Positions 1-6,082 of a DNA stretch of 10,287 bases are shown piece after piece. A program made the translations under genes and the position numbers. Position 1 is the first letter of the stretch; every line of letters begins with the position of its first letter. The DNA is taken from NCBI GenBank assembly GCA_964458545.1, contig CAYWJF010000053.1, positions 1 to 10,287 on the forward strand, given 5' to 3'. Under the pieces are notes generated by a model. It worked only from the letters and a program-made list of their open reading frames with translations, did no database searches and was not told the origin of the DNA. The DNA comes from JAYFNU01 sp964458545 (GTDB taxonomy: Bacteria > Bacillota > Clostridia > Oscillospirales > Ruminococcaceae).

Positions 1-30
1 TTTGTAACAGTAAACATTTCGCCGCGATTA

Positions 31-59
31 TAGAAAGCTCGGCGCTAATATGCTATAAT
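31..59 (+). promoter_or_regulatory. Extended -10 promoter for the DUF2461 gene
   Basis: The -10 box TATAAT at 54-59 is a perfect match and is preceded by TGC at 51-53, which makes an extended -10 (TGnTATAAT). The hexamer 17 bp upstream, TAGAAA at 31-36, matches TTGACA at four of six positions. Transcription would start near 66, giving a leader of about 26 nt before the ATG at 92. The bases before 31 show no gene. Confidence 0.75.
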
Positions 60-91
60 AATTGCAACAACTTTTAAGGAAGATTTGCGCT

Positions 92-769
92 ATGTTCAAC
101 GGATTTTCTCAGAAAACTATAGATTTTATGTGGGGTATACGTCTCAACAACAACCGCGAGTGGTTTTTGGAGCATAAAGACGAATACCGAAGCGACCTTG
201 AAGCGCCTATGAAGGCGCTCGCCGAGGATGTGGCAAATGGGTTCGCAAAAAAGCAGCCGAAGCTCGGTCTTGAGCTTCACGTTTCGCGTATCTACCGCGA
301 CGCACGGCGGCTTTTTGGCAACGGACCATACAAGGACCACCTTTGGTTTACGCTAAGAAAGGTGACGCTGGAGTGGACAGACAAGCCTGTCTTCTGGTTC
401 GAGCTTGGTCCCGAAAACATATCCTACGGCTTAGGCTACTACCAAGCAGCGCCGATAACTATGCAGAAGCTCCGAGCGAGAATAGATAAAGACCCAGCGC
501 CGCTAAAAAAGCTATCAAAGGCGCTCGCGACTCAGAAGGAGTTCGTGCTTGAGGGCGAAAGCTACAAAAAGCCAAAATGCGCCGAGGATGAGCCGCTAAG
601 CGAATGGTACAACCTAAAAAGCTTTTCGCTTATCCACACAGAAAACCTCTCGGCGGATATCTTTTCACCCTCGCTCGCCGACAGGATAGTAGACGGCTAC
701 GATTTCCTAACGCCGTTTTACAACTACTTCGCAACACTTGACGATGACCCAGACCCTAATCTCAGATAA
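92..769 (+). CDS. DUF2461 family protein (TIGR02453-like)
   Basis: A 225-residue cytoplasmic protein of the DUF2461/TIGR02453 family, whose biochemical role is not established. The family signature is visible in order: an N-terminal block with NNNREWF followed by HKDEY (about residues 20-33), then the central SRIYRDARR...PYKDHLWF block (about 64-88), then a segment rich in aromatic residues and glycine (YGLGYYQ). The length is normal for the family. There is no signal peptide or membrane segment. I chose the ATG at 92 because AAGGAAG (76-82) lies 9 nt upstream and the protein then begins MFNGFS, as family members do; an in-frame TTG at 62 would sit on the transcription start. It is a single-gene unit with its own promoter and terminator, convergent with rmuC. 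The family call is firm; the function is unknown. Confidence 0.9.
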   Translation: MFNGFSQKTIDFMWGIRLNNNREWFLEHKDEYRSDLEAPMKALAEDVANGFAKKQPKLGLELHVSRIYRDARRLFGNGPYKDHLWFTLRKVTLEWTDKPVFWFELGPENISYGLGYYQAAPITMQKLRARIDKDPAPLKKLSKALATQKEFVLEGESYKKPKCAEDEPLSEWYNLKSFSLIHTENLSADIFSPSLADRIVDGYDFLTPFYNYFATLDDDPDPNLR

Positions 770-773
770 AGCT

Positions 774-797
774 AAAGCGAGCCTTTCGGCTCGCTTT
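774..797 (+). terminator. Intrinsic terminator between convergent genes
   Basis: A perfect 10-bp stem, AAAGCGAGCC / GGCTCGCTTT, encloses the 4-nt loop TTTC at 784-787. On the plus strand a T-rich run continues to 805 (TTTTTGTTTTT), so it ends the DUF2461 transcript 4 nt after its stop codon. Read on the minus strand the loop becomes GAAA, a stable tetraloop, but the following T-tract is weak. It may therefore also end the rmuC transcript, less efficiently. Confidence 0.9.
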
Positions 798-805
798 TTG
801 TTTTT

Positions 806-2095
806 CTATTCTGTGAGCGAAAGCGTATCCGCCGCATCTATGCCGCCCGCGACGGAGGAGACATCCTTAAGCTTTTTCTGTATCTGCCGCGTCCTTACGC
901 CGACGAGCTTATCAAGTTCGTCGTTCGCCTGATTAAGCCGCTGTTGTGTTACCGAAAGCACCCCAGCGAAGTTATCAAACTCGGTCTTTACGCCGCCAAG
1001 CACCTTCCACACCTCGCCTGAGCGCTTCTGAATAGCGAGCGTTTTAAAGCCCATCTGTAAGCTGTTAAGCAGCGCGGACATTGTTGTTGGCCCCGCGATA
1101 CTGACCTTGTAGTCGCGCTGAAGCGTCTCTACGAGCCCACGGCGCACCACCTCGGCATATAAACCCTCTATAGGCAAAAACATTATTGCAAAATCCGTCG
1201 TGTTCGGCGGGTCAATATACTTGTCGCGGATATCCTTAGCGCAGCCCTTTATTCTCGTGTCTAACAGCTTCGCCGCTTGCTCTATAGCCGCTGTGTCGCC
1301 TAAATCGTAAGCGTCCACAAGCGCGGAATAAAGGTCGAGCGGAAACTTCGCGTCAATAGGAAGATAGGTAATACTGCCGTCCTCGCTCGGAAGCTTGACG
1401 GCGTATTCCACCACCTCGCGACTGCCGGGCTTAGTCGCCACATTCGTGTCATACTGCTCGTTTGACATCATCTGCTCAAGTATAGCGCCGAGCTGTATTT
1501 CGCCGAGTATTCCGCGGGTCTTTACGTTAGATAAAACCTTCTTTAAGTCGCCCACGCCCGAGGCGAGCGTCTGCATTTCGCCCAAACCCTTATATACCTG
1601 CTCAAGCCGCTCGCTTACCAGCTTAAAGGACTGCCCTATCTTGTCCTCAAGGGTCTTTTGAAGCTTCTCGTCCACCGTCTCGCGCATCTGTTCAAGCTTC
1701 TTGCTGTTGTCCTCCTGTAACGCGGTTAAACGGCGCTCCATTGTCGTTCTGATATTGTCGAGTCTCTGTTCGCTTTGCACCGAAAAGGCGCCGAAACGCT
1801 TGTCTATTGCGCCGAGGTTGTCCGCTATGCCCTTTGTCAGCGCGTCAAGCTTCGCGTCCTGCCGCTGAAAGGCGTTTTGCTGAGAAACGTTAAGCAGCTC
1901 TGCCATATTATTTAAGCTCTGCGACATCTCGGTGCGCGAGGCGCGCTGTTCGTTCAGCACCTCGCCGCGCAGTTTTTCGAGCACCGACGAATAGTCGCTT
2001 TTTACCGACACACGAATAAGCACGAATACGAGTAGTACCGCCGAAAGCGCAGACAAACCCGCGATTATTAAAAGCATTATTTCAATATTAGACAT
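806..2095 (-). CDS. rmuC: RmuC family protein (DNA recombination protein RmuC homologue)
   Basis: A 429-residue RmuC-family protein. Residues 7-28 form one hydrophobic segment, likely a membrane anchor. Residues 35-190 are a long charged, Gln-rich helical stretch that looks like a coiled coil. The RmuC domain follows, with GILGEIQLGAILEQM (195-209), LPIDAKFPLDLY (245-256) and FLPIEGLYAEV (306-316), and then a second helical stretch to the end. In E. coli, RmuC limits inversion between short inverted repeats. The domain is assigned to the PD-(D/E)XK nuclease-like group, though nuclease activity is not well proven. The ATG at 2095 has GGAG 6 nt upstream. It is monocistronic, with its own promoter and the convergent terminator at 774-797 downstream. 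The family is certain; the role in this organism is inferred. Confidence 0.93.
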   Translation of the reverse strand: MSNIEIMLLIIAGLSALSAVLLVFVLIRVSVKSDYSSVLEKLRGEVLNEQRASRTEMSQSLNNMAELLNVSQQNAFQRQDAKLDALTKGIADNLGAIDKRFGAFSVQSEQRLDNIRTTMERRLTALQEDNSKKLEQMRETVDEKLQKTLEDKIGQSFKLVSERLEQVYKGLGEMQTLASGVGDLKKVLSNVKTRGILGEIQLGAILEQMMSNEQYDTNVATKPGSREVVEYAVKLPSEDGSITYLPIDAKFPLDLYSALVDAYDLGDTAAIEQAAKLLDTRIKGCAKDIRDKYIDPPNTTDFAIMFLPIEGLYAEVVRRGLVETLQRDYKVSIAGPTTMSALLNSLQMGFKTLAIQKRSGEVWKVLGGVKTEFDNFAGVLSVTQQRLNQANDELDKLVGVRTRQIQKKLKDVSSVAGGIDAADTLSLTE

Positions 2096-2137
2096 ACGCT
2101 TCTCCGTTATCCTAAAGTCTTTTCTTACATTAGAATT

Positions 2138-2166
2138 ATCATATCATTTTTTCTGCCGCAAAACAA
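2138..2166 (-). promoter_or_regulatory. Sigma-A type promoter for rmuC
   Basis: On the minus strand the -35 box TTGTTT (2161-2166) and -10 box TATGAT (2138-2143) are separated by exactly 17 bp. The -10 differs from consensus at one position. Transcription would start near 2131, giving a leader of about 35 nt. The -35 box lies within the T-rich tail of the plsY terminator, so one unit ends where the next begins. Confidence 0.7.
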
Positions 2167-2167
2167 T

Positions 2168-2195
2168 AACAGCCGAAACGTTTGTTTCGGCTGTT
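2168..2195 (-). terminator. Terminator closing the DUF512-der-plsY unit
   Basis: A perfect 12-bp stem (AACAGCCGAAAC with GTTTCGGCTGTT) has a 4-nt loop at 2180-2183. It begins 7 nt after the plsY stop codon on the minus strand and is followed by ATTGTTTTG. The T-tract is interrupted but the stem is strong and well placed. Confidence 0.85.
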
Positions 2196-2202
2196 TCGTT
2201 TT

Positions 2203-2838
2203 TTATTGCTTTTTTACAGTTAGCTTGCCTTCGGTTTTGTTTAAAAGCCGCTTGATATTCGTTCGGTGGTTAAAGAGGATAAGAAGCCCGATTGCTAAGG
2301 CGAAAAGCGTGTGCATCTGCCATTCGCCGCCTGTAAAGAACCTAACGGCGAACATAGCGAAAGGAAGCAGCACCGCGACGGTAACTGAGGCAAGCGAGAT
2401 AATTTTAGATATGGCGAATACCGTGCCGAAAACGGCGAGAAGGATAATTAACACCCGCCAGTCAACAACCGCCATTATTCCCGCCGTGGTCATTACCCCC
2501 TTGCCGCCACGGAAGTTGAAATAGAGCGGCAGAATATGCCCCACCAGCACGAAAAGCGCCGCGAACATTGTACCGCCGCTTACGTCAAGACCCGCAGAAA
2601 CAAATAGAGCGCGCCCTATAAGTATTGCCGCCGCGCCCTTGAGAAAATCTCCTATACCCGTAAGCACGCCACATTTTACGCCGACGGCGCGAAGAACGTT
2701 GGTCATACCCGCGTTCTTGCTGCCAAGCTCGCGTATATCCTTACTCTCGAAGGCTTTAGTGGTTATTATTCCGAAGCAGAGCGAGCCTAAAAGGTAGCTC
2801 TCTATCGCGGTTAAAACAAAGGCTAAAGCTACGCTCAT
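2203..2838 (-). CDS. plsY: Glycerol-3-phosphate acyltransferase PlsY
   Basis: A 211-residue integral membrane enzyme that transfers the acyl group of acyl-phosphate (made by PlsX) to the sn-1 position of glycerol-3-phosphate, giving lysophosphatidic acid, the first step of phospholipid synthesis. The conserved loops are all present: DIRELGSKNAGMTNVLR (34-50, the glycine/asparagine loop), GDFLKG (63-68), FRGGKGVMTTAG (109-120, glycerol-3-phosphate binding) and NHRTNIKRLL (190-199). They lie between about five to seven hydrophobic segments. The length is typical. The ATG overlaps the der stop by one base (TGATG), and GGGGAG lies 10 nt upstream inside der, so translation is probably coupled to der. 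No gpsA follows, although that is a frequent neighbour in Clostridia. Confidence 0.96.
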   Translation of the reverse strand: MSVALAFVLTAIESYLLGSLCFGIITTKAFESKDIRELGSKNAGMTNVLRAVGVKCGVLTGIGDFLKGAAAILIGRALFVSAGLDVSGGTMFAALFVLVGHILPLYFNFRGGKGVMTTAGIMAVVDWRVLIILLAVFGTVFAISKIISLASVTVAVLLPFAMFAVRFFTGGEWQMHTLFALAIGLLILFNHRTNIKRLLNKTEGKLTVKKQ

Positions 2839-4166
2839 CAGTTTTTGTCTCCCCGTTCTCTTATTACCATTCTTATCGGCGTACCCTCAAGTCCGAAGGT
2901 TTCGCGTATCTGGTTTTCAATGTAGCGCTGATAGGAGAAGTGGAAAAGCTGGGCGCTGTTTACGAAGCAGACAAACGTAGGCGGTCTTGTCGAGGGCTGG
3001 GTAATGTAGTAAATCTTAAGTCGTTTGCCCTTGTCTGAGGGAGGCTGTACACGGGTGGTGGCTCGGGCGAGCACCTCGTTTAGCATACCCGTGGTAATAC
3101 GCATAGCGTTCTGTTCGTTCACATACTTAATTAATTCAAAGAGTCTGTCAAGCCGCTGCCCAGTTTTAGCGGAGATAAAGATTATCGGCGCGTAGGACAT
3201 AAAGCTGAAGTCATTCTCGTACTTCTTTCGTTGCTGGTCCATAGTCTTGCCGTCTTTTTCAATAAGGTCCCATTTGTTTACGGCAATAATACAGGCCTTA
3301 CCCTGTTCGTGCGCGTAGCCCGCTACCTTAGAGTCCTGCTCCGCGAAGCCCTCGGTCGCGTCTATCATTATGACGCAGACATCGGCGCGGTCAACGGCGG
3401 CGAGGGCGCGTATAACGCTGTAACGTTCAATCTCGTTCTTGATATTGCCCTTTTTACGCATCCCTGCGGTATCAATAAAGGTGAATTTTCCAAACTTGTT
3501 TTCCACCGTCGCGTCTATCGCGTCGCGGGTGGTACCTGAAATATCGGAAACTATCATTCTGTTTTCGCCGAGAACGTTATTTACAAGCGAGGACTTCCCC
3601 GCGTTTGGTCTGCCAATTACCGCGACGCTAACGGTGTCGCTTTCGGGCTCGTTCTCGTCTATCGGCGTAAGGCTTTCACATACGGCATCGAGCATATCTC
3701 CCGTACCGTGACCGTGAACGGAGGAAACCGCCATTGGCTCGCCAAGCCCCAAGGAATAGAAATCGTAAAAATCGAGCGGCATATCCTTTGAAACCTTGTC
3801 GCACTTATTTACGCAAAGCACAACGGGTCGCCCGCTCTTTCTAAGTATAGCGGCTATCTCAGTATCCGACGCTGTTACGCCCGCGTTGATATCGGTAACC
3901 ATAATAATAACGTCCGCCATATCTATGGCGAGCTGTGCTTGCTCGCGTATATGCACAAGCAGCTCGTCGTCGGTGCCCGTTTCAATACCGCCCGTGTCGA
4001 TTAGGGTGAACCTGTAATTCAGCCATTCGCATTCGCCGTAAACCCTATCACGGGTAACGCCGGGCGTATCGTCCACGATAGAGCGGCGCTCGCCTATTAA
4101 CTTATTAAAAAGGGTGGATTTCCCGACGTTGGGGCGGCCTACCACCGCTACTATCTGTTTTGACAT
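2838..4166 (-). CDS. der: Ribosome biogenesis GTPase Der (EngA)
   Basis: A 442-residue tandem-domain GTPase needed for maturation of the 50S ribosomal subunit. The first G domain shows GRPNVGKS (10-17), TPGVTRD (34-40), DTGG (57-60) and NKCD (120-123). The second shows GRPNAGKS (185-192), SGTTRD (210-215), DTAG (232-235), NKWD (297-300) and SAK (332-334). A C-terminal KH-like domain runs from about 351 to the end. All nucleotide-binding motifs are intact and the length is normal. The ATG at 4166 lies 2 nt after the stop of the DUF512 gene. Its ribosome binding site, GAGGAG, is embedded in the last codons of that gene, so the two are co-translated in one operon with plsY downstream. Confidence 0.98.
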   Translation of the reverse strand: MSKQIVAVVGRPNVGKSTLFNKLIGERRSIVDDTPGVTRDRVYGECEWLNYRFTLIDTGGIETGTDDELLVHIREQAQLAIDMADVIIMVTDINAGVTASDTEIAAILRKSGRPVVLCVNKCDKVSKDMPLDFYDFYSLGLGEPMAVSSVHGHGTGDMLDAVCESLTPIDENEPESDTVSVAVIGRPNAGKSSLVNNVLGENRMIVSDISGTTRDAIDATVENKFGKFTFIDTAGMRKKGNIKNEIERYSVIRALAAVDRADVCVIMIDATEGFAEQDSKVAGYAHEQGKACIIAVNKWDLIEKDGKTMDQQRKKYENDFSFMSYAPIIFISAKTGQRLDRLFELIKYVNEQNAMRITTGMLNEVLARATTRVQPPSDKGKRLKIYYITQPSTRPPTFVCFVNSAQLFHFSYQRYIENQIRETFGLEGTPIRMVIRERGDKN

Positions 4167-4168
4167 CT

Positions 4169-5293
4169 TTACTCCTCGTCTTTAAGAGCCCAAACGAGCT
4201 CTTCACCGCCGCAAATCGGCTCAACTACTATATTAAGGCTTTTTTCGAGTTCGTCAAGGGTAATACTGTCGAGAAACATATCCCCCTCGCGCCGTAGCAT
4301 ATCACGCGGAATTAACAGCTTATCTCCGTGAATGCTTTTGCTTTTTAGCTGTTTTATTATATCTGTCGCGGTCACAAGCCCCGACACTATTACGTTGCCG
4401 CCGAAAAACTCGTTCTTTATTGTATGAACGGTGCATCTGAGCTTAGGCCGTTTGGTTTTAAGGCTCTCAACAAGCGCGCTTATCGTGCCCGCAGCCGCTT
4501 CGCCCGTGGCAATATCAATAGTCCTTTCCGCCTCGTTCAGCTCAAGCTTCTCAGCCTCTGAATTAAACTCGTCGGTGAATTTTCTTAGCATTCCCACGCC
4601 GTTTTCTATCTGCAAAAAGTCGTCATAGTACTCGGCNNNNNNNNNNNNNNNNNNNNNNNNNNNNNNNNNNNNNNNNNNNNNNNNNNNNNNNNNNNNNNNN
4701 NNNNNNNNNNNNNNNNNNNNNNNNNNNNNNNNNNNNTGGCAGTTAATCTCAACGCCAGCCTCGGCGAGCCGATACAGATACTTAAGCTTTTCGCCAGCAA
4801 AACGATTGTGCATCATCTCGCAGCGAAGCTTCTCGTTCGTAGTGTGAACAGAGATATTGATAGGCGAAATCTTCATTTCAATTATCCGCTCTATCTCCTC
4901 GTCGCTCATATTAGTAAGGGTTATATAGTTGCCGAAAAGGAAGGAGAGCCGCTCGTCATCGTCTTTAAAATAAAGCGTCTCACGCAGCCCCTTCGGAAGC
5001 TGGTTTATGAAGCAGAAGATACAGTCGTTTTGACAGGAATGCTGCTCGTCCATAAGAAAGCTTTGGAACAAAAGCCCGAGCTCCTCGTCCTCGTCCTTCT
5101 CAACGTCTATTAGCTCCTCGCCGCCCTTTTTCAGCTTTATAAGCAGCGAAAGCTTATCTGTCTTTGTATAGAAGCCGTAATCGAGCAGGTCGTTTATCTC
5201 GTGTCCGTCTACGGATACAAGCGTATCGCCCTTTTTAACGCCCGCGTCAAAGGCTATTGAATTTTTTTCGACGCCCGAAATAAGAACAGCCAT
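4169..5293 (-). CDS. PDZ / radical-SAM-like / DUF512 family protein, interrupted by an assembly gap
   Basis: A member of the DUF512 family with three parts: an N-terminal PDZ-like domain (about residues 1-65, with AGVKKGDTLVSVDG typical of PDZ), a radical-SAM-like region with the cluster motif C87-x3-C91-x2-C94 (CQNDCIFC), and a C-terminal DUF512 region after the gap (AEYYDDFLQIENGVGM to the end). It presumably holds a [4Fe-4S] cluster and uses S-adenosylmethionine, but no substrate is known to me. The ATG at 5293 has GAGGAAG with suitable spacing. The gene sits directly ahead of der, a common arrangement in Clostridia. With the 100 N it measures 374 codons, but the family usually has about 430-440 residues, so the true gene is probably longer. 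The frame is open on both sides of the gap and no defect is visible. Confidence 0.9.
   Translation of the reverse strand: MAVLISGVEKNSIAFDAGVKKGDTLVSVDGHEINDLLDYGFYTKTDKLSLLIKLKKGGEELIDVEKDEDEELGLLFQSFLMDEQHSCQNDCIFCFINQLPKGLRETLYFKDDDERLSFLFGNYITLTNMSDEEIERIIEMKISPINISVHTTNEKLRCEMMHNRFAGEKLKYLYRLAEAGVEINCXXXXXXXXXXXXXXXXXXXXXXXXXXXXXXXXXXAEYYDDFLQIENGVGMLRKFTDEFNSEAEKLELNEAERTIDIATGEAAAGTISALVESLKTKRPKLRCTVHTIKNEFFGGNVIVSGLVTATDIIKQLKSKSIHGDKLLIPRDMLRREGDMFLDSITLDELEKSLNIVVEPICGGEELVWALKDEE
4637..4736. other. Assembly gap of exactly 100 N
   Basis: Exactly 100 undetermined bases lie within the DUF512 coding sequence. The round number is the usual placeholder for a scaffold join of unknown length. 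The flanking protein ends, VEINC before and AEYYDDF after, are recognisable and lie roughly 95 residues apart in family members as I recall them, against about 34 here. The real missing stretch is therefore probably nearer 300 bp. Confidence 0.95.
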
Positions 5294-5313
5294 ACTTCTT
5301 CCTCATAAAACAA

Positions 5314-5338
5314 AAGACGAGGATTTGCTCCTCGTCTT
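5314..5338 (-). terminator. Intrinsic terminator after rpmF, just ahead of the DUF512 gene
   Basis: On the minus strand a perfect 10-bp stem, AAGACGAGGA / TCCTCGTCTT, with loop GCAAA is followed by TTGTTTT (5313-5307). It starts 10 nt after the rpmF stop codon. Its T-tract ends only about 13 nt before the DUF512 start codon, so a promoter for DUF512-der-plsY cannot fit between the two; see findings. Confidence 0.85.
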
Positions 5339-5348
5339 GTTTGTGGTT

Positions 5349-5531
5349 TTACGCTTCTTTGTTGATGATTTCCTTGCCCTTGTAGTAGCCGCAATTGCCG
5401 CATACTCTGTGCGGAACCATCAGTTCGCCGCACTGCGAGCATTTTGCAAACGCGGGGGCGGAAAGCTTCCACACCGAGGAGCGCCTTTTGTCGCGCCGTG
5501 TCTTAGAAATCCTTCTCTTTGGTACTGCCAC
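5349..5531 (-). CDS. rpmF: 50S ribosomal protein L32 (zinc-ribbon form)
   Basis: A 60-residue large-subunit ribosomal protein. The N-terminus AVPKRRISKTRR is the L32 hallmark. Two Cys pairs, CSQC and CGNC, make the zinc-binding (C+) form. The start is the GTG at 5531, which gives the canonical (M)AVPKRR. A full AGGAGGT ribosome binding site at 5539-5545 lies 7 nt upstream. An in-frame GTG at 5540 overlaps that site, so it cannot be the start. The gene has a consensus promoter and its own terminator. In many Firmicutes rpmF follows a yceD/DUF177 gene or precedes plsX; neither is here, since the next gene upstream is the P-loop gene. Confidence 0.96.
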   Translation of the reverse strand: MAVPKRRISKTRRDKRRSSVWKLSAPAFAKCSQCGELMVPHRVCGNCGYYKGKEIINKEA

Positions 5532-5564
5532 TTTTAGCACCTCCTCAAAAGTGTGAATATGTCG

Positions 5565-5606
5565 TGTGAGCAGTCACATTATTACTAAATTACGCAAAAT
5601 TTGCGT
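5565..5606 (-). promoter_or_regulatory. rpmF leader with two short dyads
   Basis: The predicted rpmF leader (about 5608 to 5532, about 77 nt) carries ACGCAAAATTTGCGT at 5592-5606, a perfect odd-centred 7-bp inverted repeat at the transcript 5' end, and TGTGA-GCAG-TCACA at 5565-5578. In RNA these could form small hairpins with 3-4 nt loops; in DNA they could be protein sites. The sequence alone does not decide between these. Confidence 0.4.
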
Positions 5607-5614
5607 GCTTAAAT

Positions 5615-5643
5615 ATTATACCTACTAAATATCGTGTTGTCAA
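5615..5643 (-). promoter_or_regulatory. Perfect-consensus sigma-A promoter for rpmF
   Basis: On the minus strand the -35 box TTGACA (5638-5643) and -10 box TATAAT (5615-5620) both match consensus fully with a 17-bp spacer. Transcription would start near 5608. Strong constitutive expression fits a ribosomal protein gene. Confidence 0.92.
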
Positions 5644-5648
5644 CACGA
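5632..5648. promoter_or_regulatory. 17-nt palindrome covering the rpmF -35 box
   Basis: TCGTGTTGTCAACACGA is a perfect inverted repeat of 8 bp about one central base (5640). It fully contains the -35 hexamer of the rpmF promoter, so a bound protein would block RNA polymerase. It lies 9 nt after the stop of the P-loop gene and could instead act as a weak terminator hairpin, but only a short, poor T-tract follows. I recognise no named operator. Confidence 0.5.
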
Positions 5649-5657
5649 ATTTTAAAA

Positions 5658-6065
5658 CTAATCGATATATTTTTTTACGCCGTCTGTGAGGTTGGAAAGG
5701 TCGGTGGAAACGGTTACGACAACCTTAAGATTTTCCTTCGCAATTTCGGAAATCTGGTCGAGAAGCTTGCCGAGCCCGACGATGTCTTGGTCGCCTATCT
5801 TGAGTATTCCGTCGATATAAACCTCTTCAATATCGTAGTTGCCCGCGAGCACGCCCATAAGGAAGCCGTAGAACATAGTATAGCCGCGAATGGCATAATC
5901 GTCAACGTCGATAAGGCGCACGGACGACTTGATATTATAGGTGGACTTCATTCCCTTTTCTATGCAAACTATGCTTCCCTCAATCTTTTCGACAGACTCG
6001 TTAATCATGTCTATCATAGCCTTGGTTTTTCCAGAGCCCTTATTTCCGACAATAAGCTTAATCAT
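5658..6065 (-). CDS. Small P-loop NTPase-like protein of unknown function
   Basis: A 135-residue cytoplasmic protein. It has a clear Walker A motif GNKGSGKT (7-14) right after the first beta strand (IKLIV) and a Walker B-like strand EEVYIDG (80-86, Asp85). A later hydrophobic strand, LKVVVTVST (113-121), fits the P-loop fold. No further domain follows, so it is a minimal single-domain form. The ATG at 6065 has a strong GGAGG 6 nt upstream. It begins 17 nt after the pgi stop, so it is probably the second gene of a pgi unit. No strong terminator follows, only the palindrome at 5632-5648. Small proteins of this kind in Clostridia are usually annotated just as ATP-binding. ATP or GTP binding is likely; the function is unknown. 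Confidence 0.85.
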   Translation of the reverse strand: MIKLIVGNKGSGKTKAMIDMINESVEKIEGSIVCIEKGMKSTYNIKSSVRLIDVDDYAIRGYTMFYGFLMGVLAGNYDIEEVYIDGILKIGDQDIVGLGKLLDQISEIAKENLKVVVTVSTDLSNLTDGVKKYID

Positions 6066-6082
6066 TTTTTACCTCCAATATT

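Noticed and set aside
62..91. Upstream TTG start for the DUF2461 gene
   Set aside because: It lies at the predicted transcription start with no room for a ribosome binding site; the ATG at 92 has a good one.
4808..5113. Plus-strand 101-codon frame opposite the DUF512 gene
   Set aside because: It is antisense to a recognisable protein domain, has no ribosome binding site and no family resemblance; a frame shadow.
5532..5540. Upstream GTG start for rpmF
   Set aside because: That GTG is part of the AGGAGGTG ribosome binding site; L32 proteins begin (M)AVPKRR.
5565..5578. CRP-type site TGTGA-TCACA
   Set aside because: The spacer is 4 rather than 6 bases, it lies downstream of the transcription start, and Clostridia seldom use classical cAMP-CRP control.
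5608..5632. FapR-like operator at the rpmF promoter (TTTAGTAGGTATAAT...)
   Set aside because: Only a partial resemblance to one half site; no inverted second half, and plsX is not adjacent.
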